Source of the DNA: CAZZBK01 sp964652155
Lineage (GTDB): Bacteria > Planctomycetota > Planctomycetia > Pirellulales > PNKZ01
Reading direction: 5' to 3'
Assembly: GCA_964652155.1 (NCBI GenBank)
Contig: CAZZBK010000211.1
Span: forward strand, 1-7,122
DNA: 7,122 nucleotides
In this document: positions 6,084-7,122 of the stretch, piece after piece
How positions within the stretch are numbered: the first letter of the stretch is position 1
Layout of the letters: each line of letters starts with the position of its first letter
Notes under the pieces: model-generated
Databases searched by the model: none
Told to the model about the DNA's origin: nothing
Seen by the model: the letters and a program-made list of their open reading frames with translations, nothing else
Made by a program: the position numbers and the translations under genes

Positions 6084-6521
6084 TTAACCGCCGCCGGGTC
6101 CGACAATTCCCAGCGCCCCGAGCACGGTGCGCCAGAGAATGTCAAACACGAAAATGACCGCCGCCAACCCGAACAGCATCAGCATGACCACAATCACGCT
6201 GCGATACAGCTCTGGCTTGCTGGGCCACGAAACCTTATTCACTTCCGCCTCGACCCCGATCAAAAAATCGGCGAATCGAGGCCACTGCACAATCCGAAAC
6301 GCGAACCACAAACCGCTCAGCAACACCACCCCTGACACGCCGGCTGAGTAGCTCGGGTCACTTAGAAAATTGTGACACGAGTACGCGCCGTACACGGCGA
6401 TGATGACCAGGGAGAAGAACGTGGCGTACCGCGTCCAACGACCCTGACTGCGCTTGTAAAAACCGAAGCTGAACCACGTGTTCAAAAACGGGCTCGCGAC
6501 GGTATTTGCATCTTGCGACAT
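6084..6521 (-). CDS. secE: preprotein translocase subunit SecE (three-helix form)
   Basis: SecE clamps SecY in the SecYEG protein-export channel of the inner membrane. The 145-residue product has three likely membrane helices at about 33-50, 61-79 and 108-130. Before the last lies the conserved amphipathic segment FLIGVEAEVNKVSWPSKPEL (86-105), whose EVNKVSWPSK is the SecE signature. Most bacterial SecE proteins are 60-90 residues with a single helix; the three-helix layout resembles that of E. coli. The tail is Gly/Pro (GIVGPGGG). The start is ATG at 6521, seven bases from AAGGA at 6529-6533; an in-frame GTG directly upstream (6524) sits only four bases away and is less likely. nusG follows after 57 bases, and trnW lies upstream. 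Confidence 0.95.
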   Translation of the reverse strand: MSQDANTVASPFLNTWFSFGFYKRSQGRWTRYATFFSLVIIAVYGAYSCHNFLSDPSYSAGVSGVVLLSGLWFAFRIVQWPRFADFLIGVEAEVNKVSWPSKPELYRSVIVVMLMLFGLAAVIFVFDILWRTVLGALGIVGPGGG

Positions 6522-6528
6522 CACCGGT

Positions 6529-6533
6529 TCCTT
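6529..6533 (-). promoter_or_regulatory. ribosome binding site of secE
   Basis: The minus strand reads AAGGA, seven bases from ATG 6521 and four bases from GTG 6524. The spacing favours ATG as the real start. Confidence 0.65.
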
Positions 6534-6555
6534 GGCAGTACGCCGACCGATAAAC

Positions 6556-6721
6556 GAACACTCAAATCTGCTCGAAACTCAATTCCGCCCCCGACCACGA
6601 CCGACCTGCGCCCCGAACACTCACCACCCTCCCGGCAACTCATCACTCTCGCGAGCGGGCTTCCGGCCCGCGCCGAATGTCCACTCGCCGCAGACACTGT
6701 CCGCAGGCCGCAGAACACTCA
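6556..6721 (-). repeat. three direct copies of a 9-mer in the secE leader
   Basis: TGAGTGTTC (minus strand) occurs at 6556-6564, 6615-6623 and 6713-6721, all in the same orientation; the first two share a tenth base (CGAACACTCA on the plus strand). All three lie in the 221-base spacer between tRNA-Trp and secE, which holds no gene that I can support. The same spacer also has three CCGCAG hexamers (6688-6713, plus strand). I could not recognise a convincing promoter: A/T-rich hexamers near 6545-6590 have poor -10 matches. Confidence 0.55.
6655..6671 (-). promoter_or_regulatory. GC-rich hairpin in the trnW-secE spacer
   Basis: On the minus strand GCGGGC pairs with GCCCGC around the 5-base loop CGGAA; it is followed by the palindrome CTCGCGAG. 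There is no U-tract, so it is more likely a structure in the secE leader, or a stop for 3' trimming of the tRNA precursor, than a terminator. Confidence 0.4.
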
Positions 6722-6742
6722 GCCGGACCGGCCAGCCGAATA

Positions 6743-6818
6743 TGGCAGGGGCGGAGGGAATCGAACCCGCAACCGCTGGTTTTGGAGACCAGTGCTCTAC
6801 CAATTGAGCTACACCCCT
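6743..6818 (-). tRNA. trnW: tRNA-Trp (anticodon CCA)
   Basis: The minus strand folds into a full cloverleaf of 73 bases plus an encoded 3' CCA. The acceptor stem is AGGGGTG/CGCCCCT with one G-U pair, the D arm is GCTC/GAGC, and the anticodon arm is CTGGT/ACCAG with loop CTCCAAA, giving anticodon CCA for tryptophan. The T loop is TTCGATT and the discriminator base is G, as in E. coli tRNA-Trp. The T stem GCGGG/CCCTC has one C-U mismatch at the 50-64 position. The gene lies between tuf and secE, a common bacterial arrangement, and probably matures from a tuf-trnW-secE transcript. Confidence 0.97.
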
Positions 6819-6821
6819 GTC

Positions 6822-6848
6822 GTCGCTGGCCCTCGTCGGGCCAACGAC
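6822..6848 (-). promoter_or_regulatory. strong hairpin between tuf and trnW
   Basis: On the minus strand GTCGTTGGCCC pairs with GGGCCAGCGAC around the 5-base loop GACGA: 11 pairs, one of them G-U. On the plus strand the G-U position would be a C-A mismatch, so the fold suits the minus-strand RNA. It starts 31 bases after the tuf stop and ends three bases before the tRNA 5' end. No U-tract follows. It may protect the tuf 3' end after the precursor is cut, or guide RNase P or RNase III. Confidence 0.6.
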
Positions 6849-6879
6849 TAAGGTTCGCCGTCCTCAATCCAACGATTGA

Positions 6880-7122
6880 CTAAGCCAAAATCTTGGTCAC
6901 AACACCCGAGCCCACCGTCTTGCCGCCTTCGCGGATGGCGAAACGGACACCGTCATCCATGGCGATCGGGCTGATCAGCTCGATGCTCAGCTTGACGTTG
7001 TCACCCGGCATGCACATTTCGGCGTCGCCCAACAGTTCGGCGTCGCCGGTGACGTCCGTCGTGCGGAAGTAAAACTGCGGACGGTAGCCGCTGAAGAACG
7101 GCGTGTGACGGCCGCCTTCTTC
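6880..7122 (-). CDS. tuf: elongation factor Tu, C-terminal end (5' part cut by window edge)
   Basis: EF-Tu is the GTPase that carries aminoacyl-tRNA to the ribosome. Only the last 80 codons and the TAG stop are in the window, covering the end of domain 3. The sequence is unmistakable: GGRHTPFFSGYRPQFYFRTT at the cut end, then CMPGDNVKLSIELISPIAMD and the terminal FAIREGGKTVGSGVVTKILA. No disruption is seen. tuf is followed after 61 bases by the tRNA-Trp gene. Confidence 0.98.
   Translation of the reverse strand, partial: EEGGRHTPFFSGYRPQFYFRTTDVTGDAELLGDAEMCMPGDNVKLSIELISPIAMDDGVRFAIREGGKTVGSGVVTKILA

Noticed and set aside
5238..6335. Plus-strand open frame of 365 codons across nusG and secE
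   Set aside because: Antisense to two certain genes; its His/Asp/Leu-rich translation is a by-product of the sense codons.
6545..6590. Sigma-70 promoter for secE
   Set aside because: TTGAGT and TTTATC hexamers exist, but their spacing is about 22 bases and the -10 match is poor.

Overview
The window holds one continuous block of translation and transcription housekeeping genes, all on the minus strand. In transcription order (high to low coordinates) they are: the 3' end of tuf, tRNA-Trp(CCA), secE, nusG, rplK, rplA, rplJ, rplL and the first 820 codons of rpoB. This is the widely conserved tuf-trnW-secE-nusG-rplKAJL-rpoB arrangement. Both ends are cut: tuf lacks its 5' part and rpoB lacks its 3' part.

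The organism looks like a GC-rich planctomycete, probably near the Pirellula/Rhodopirellula group. I base this on remembered family sequences, not on a search. The clues are the wording of the RpoB rifampicin region (LSQVVDQTNPLSMLTHERR), the L11 wording PVGTSLGKFG in place of the commoner PVGPALGQQG, a three-helix SecE with a long N-terminal half, and a NusG with a long acidic N-terminal extension. Shine-Dalgarno strength varies: clear for secE, rplL and rpoB, reasonable for nusG, and weak or absent for rplK, rplA and rplJ.

Layout: 6880-7122 end of tuf; 6819-6879 spacer with a strong hairpin beside the tRNA; 6743-6818 tRNA-Trp; 6522-6742 secE leader with three copies of a 9-mer; 6084-6521 secE; 5223-6026 nusG; 4734-5159 rplK (L11); 3993-4676 rplA (L1); 3383-3922 rplJ (L10); 2857-3261 rplL (L7/L12); 2463-2856 a 394-base gene-free spacer rich in inverted repeats; 1-2462 rpoB.

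How the parts work together: EF-Tu delivers aminoacyl-tRNA to the ribosome. L11, L1, L10 and L12 build the stalks and the factor-binding region where EF-Tu acts. RpoB is the RNA polymerase beta subunit, NusG couples polymerase to its elongation or termination partners, and SecE is part of the protein export channel. In well-studied bacteria L1 represses the L11-L1 message and L10-L12 represses the L10-L12 message, and an attenuator or RNase site between rplL and rpoB lowers polymerase expression relative to ribosomal proteins. The spacers here contain hairpins in the right places for similar control, but none has the U-tract of a classical intrinsic terminator.

I found no mobile element, CRISPR array, phage gene or new multi-gene system. 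The points worth a second look are non-coding structure in the spacers and a few lineage-type changes in conserved proteins.
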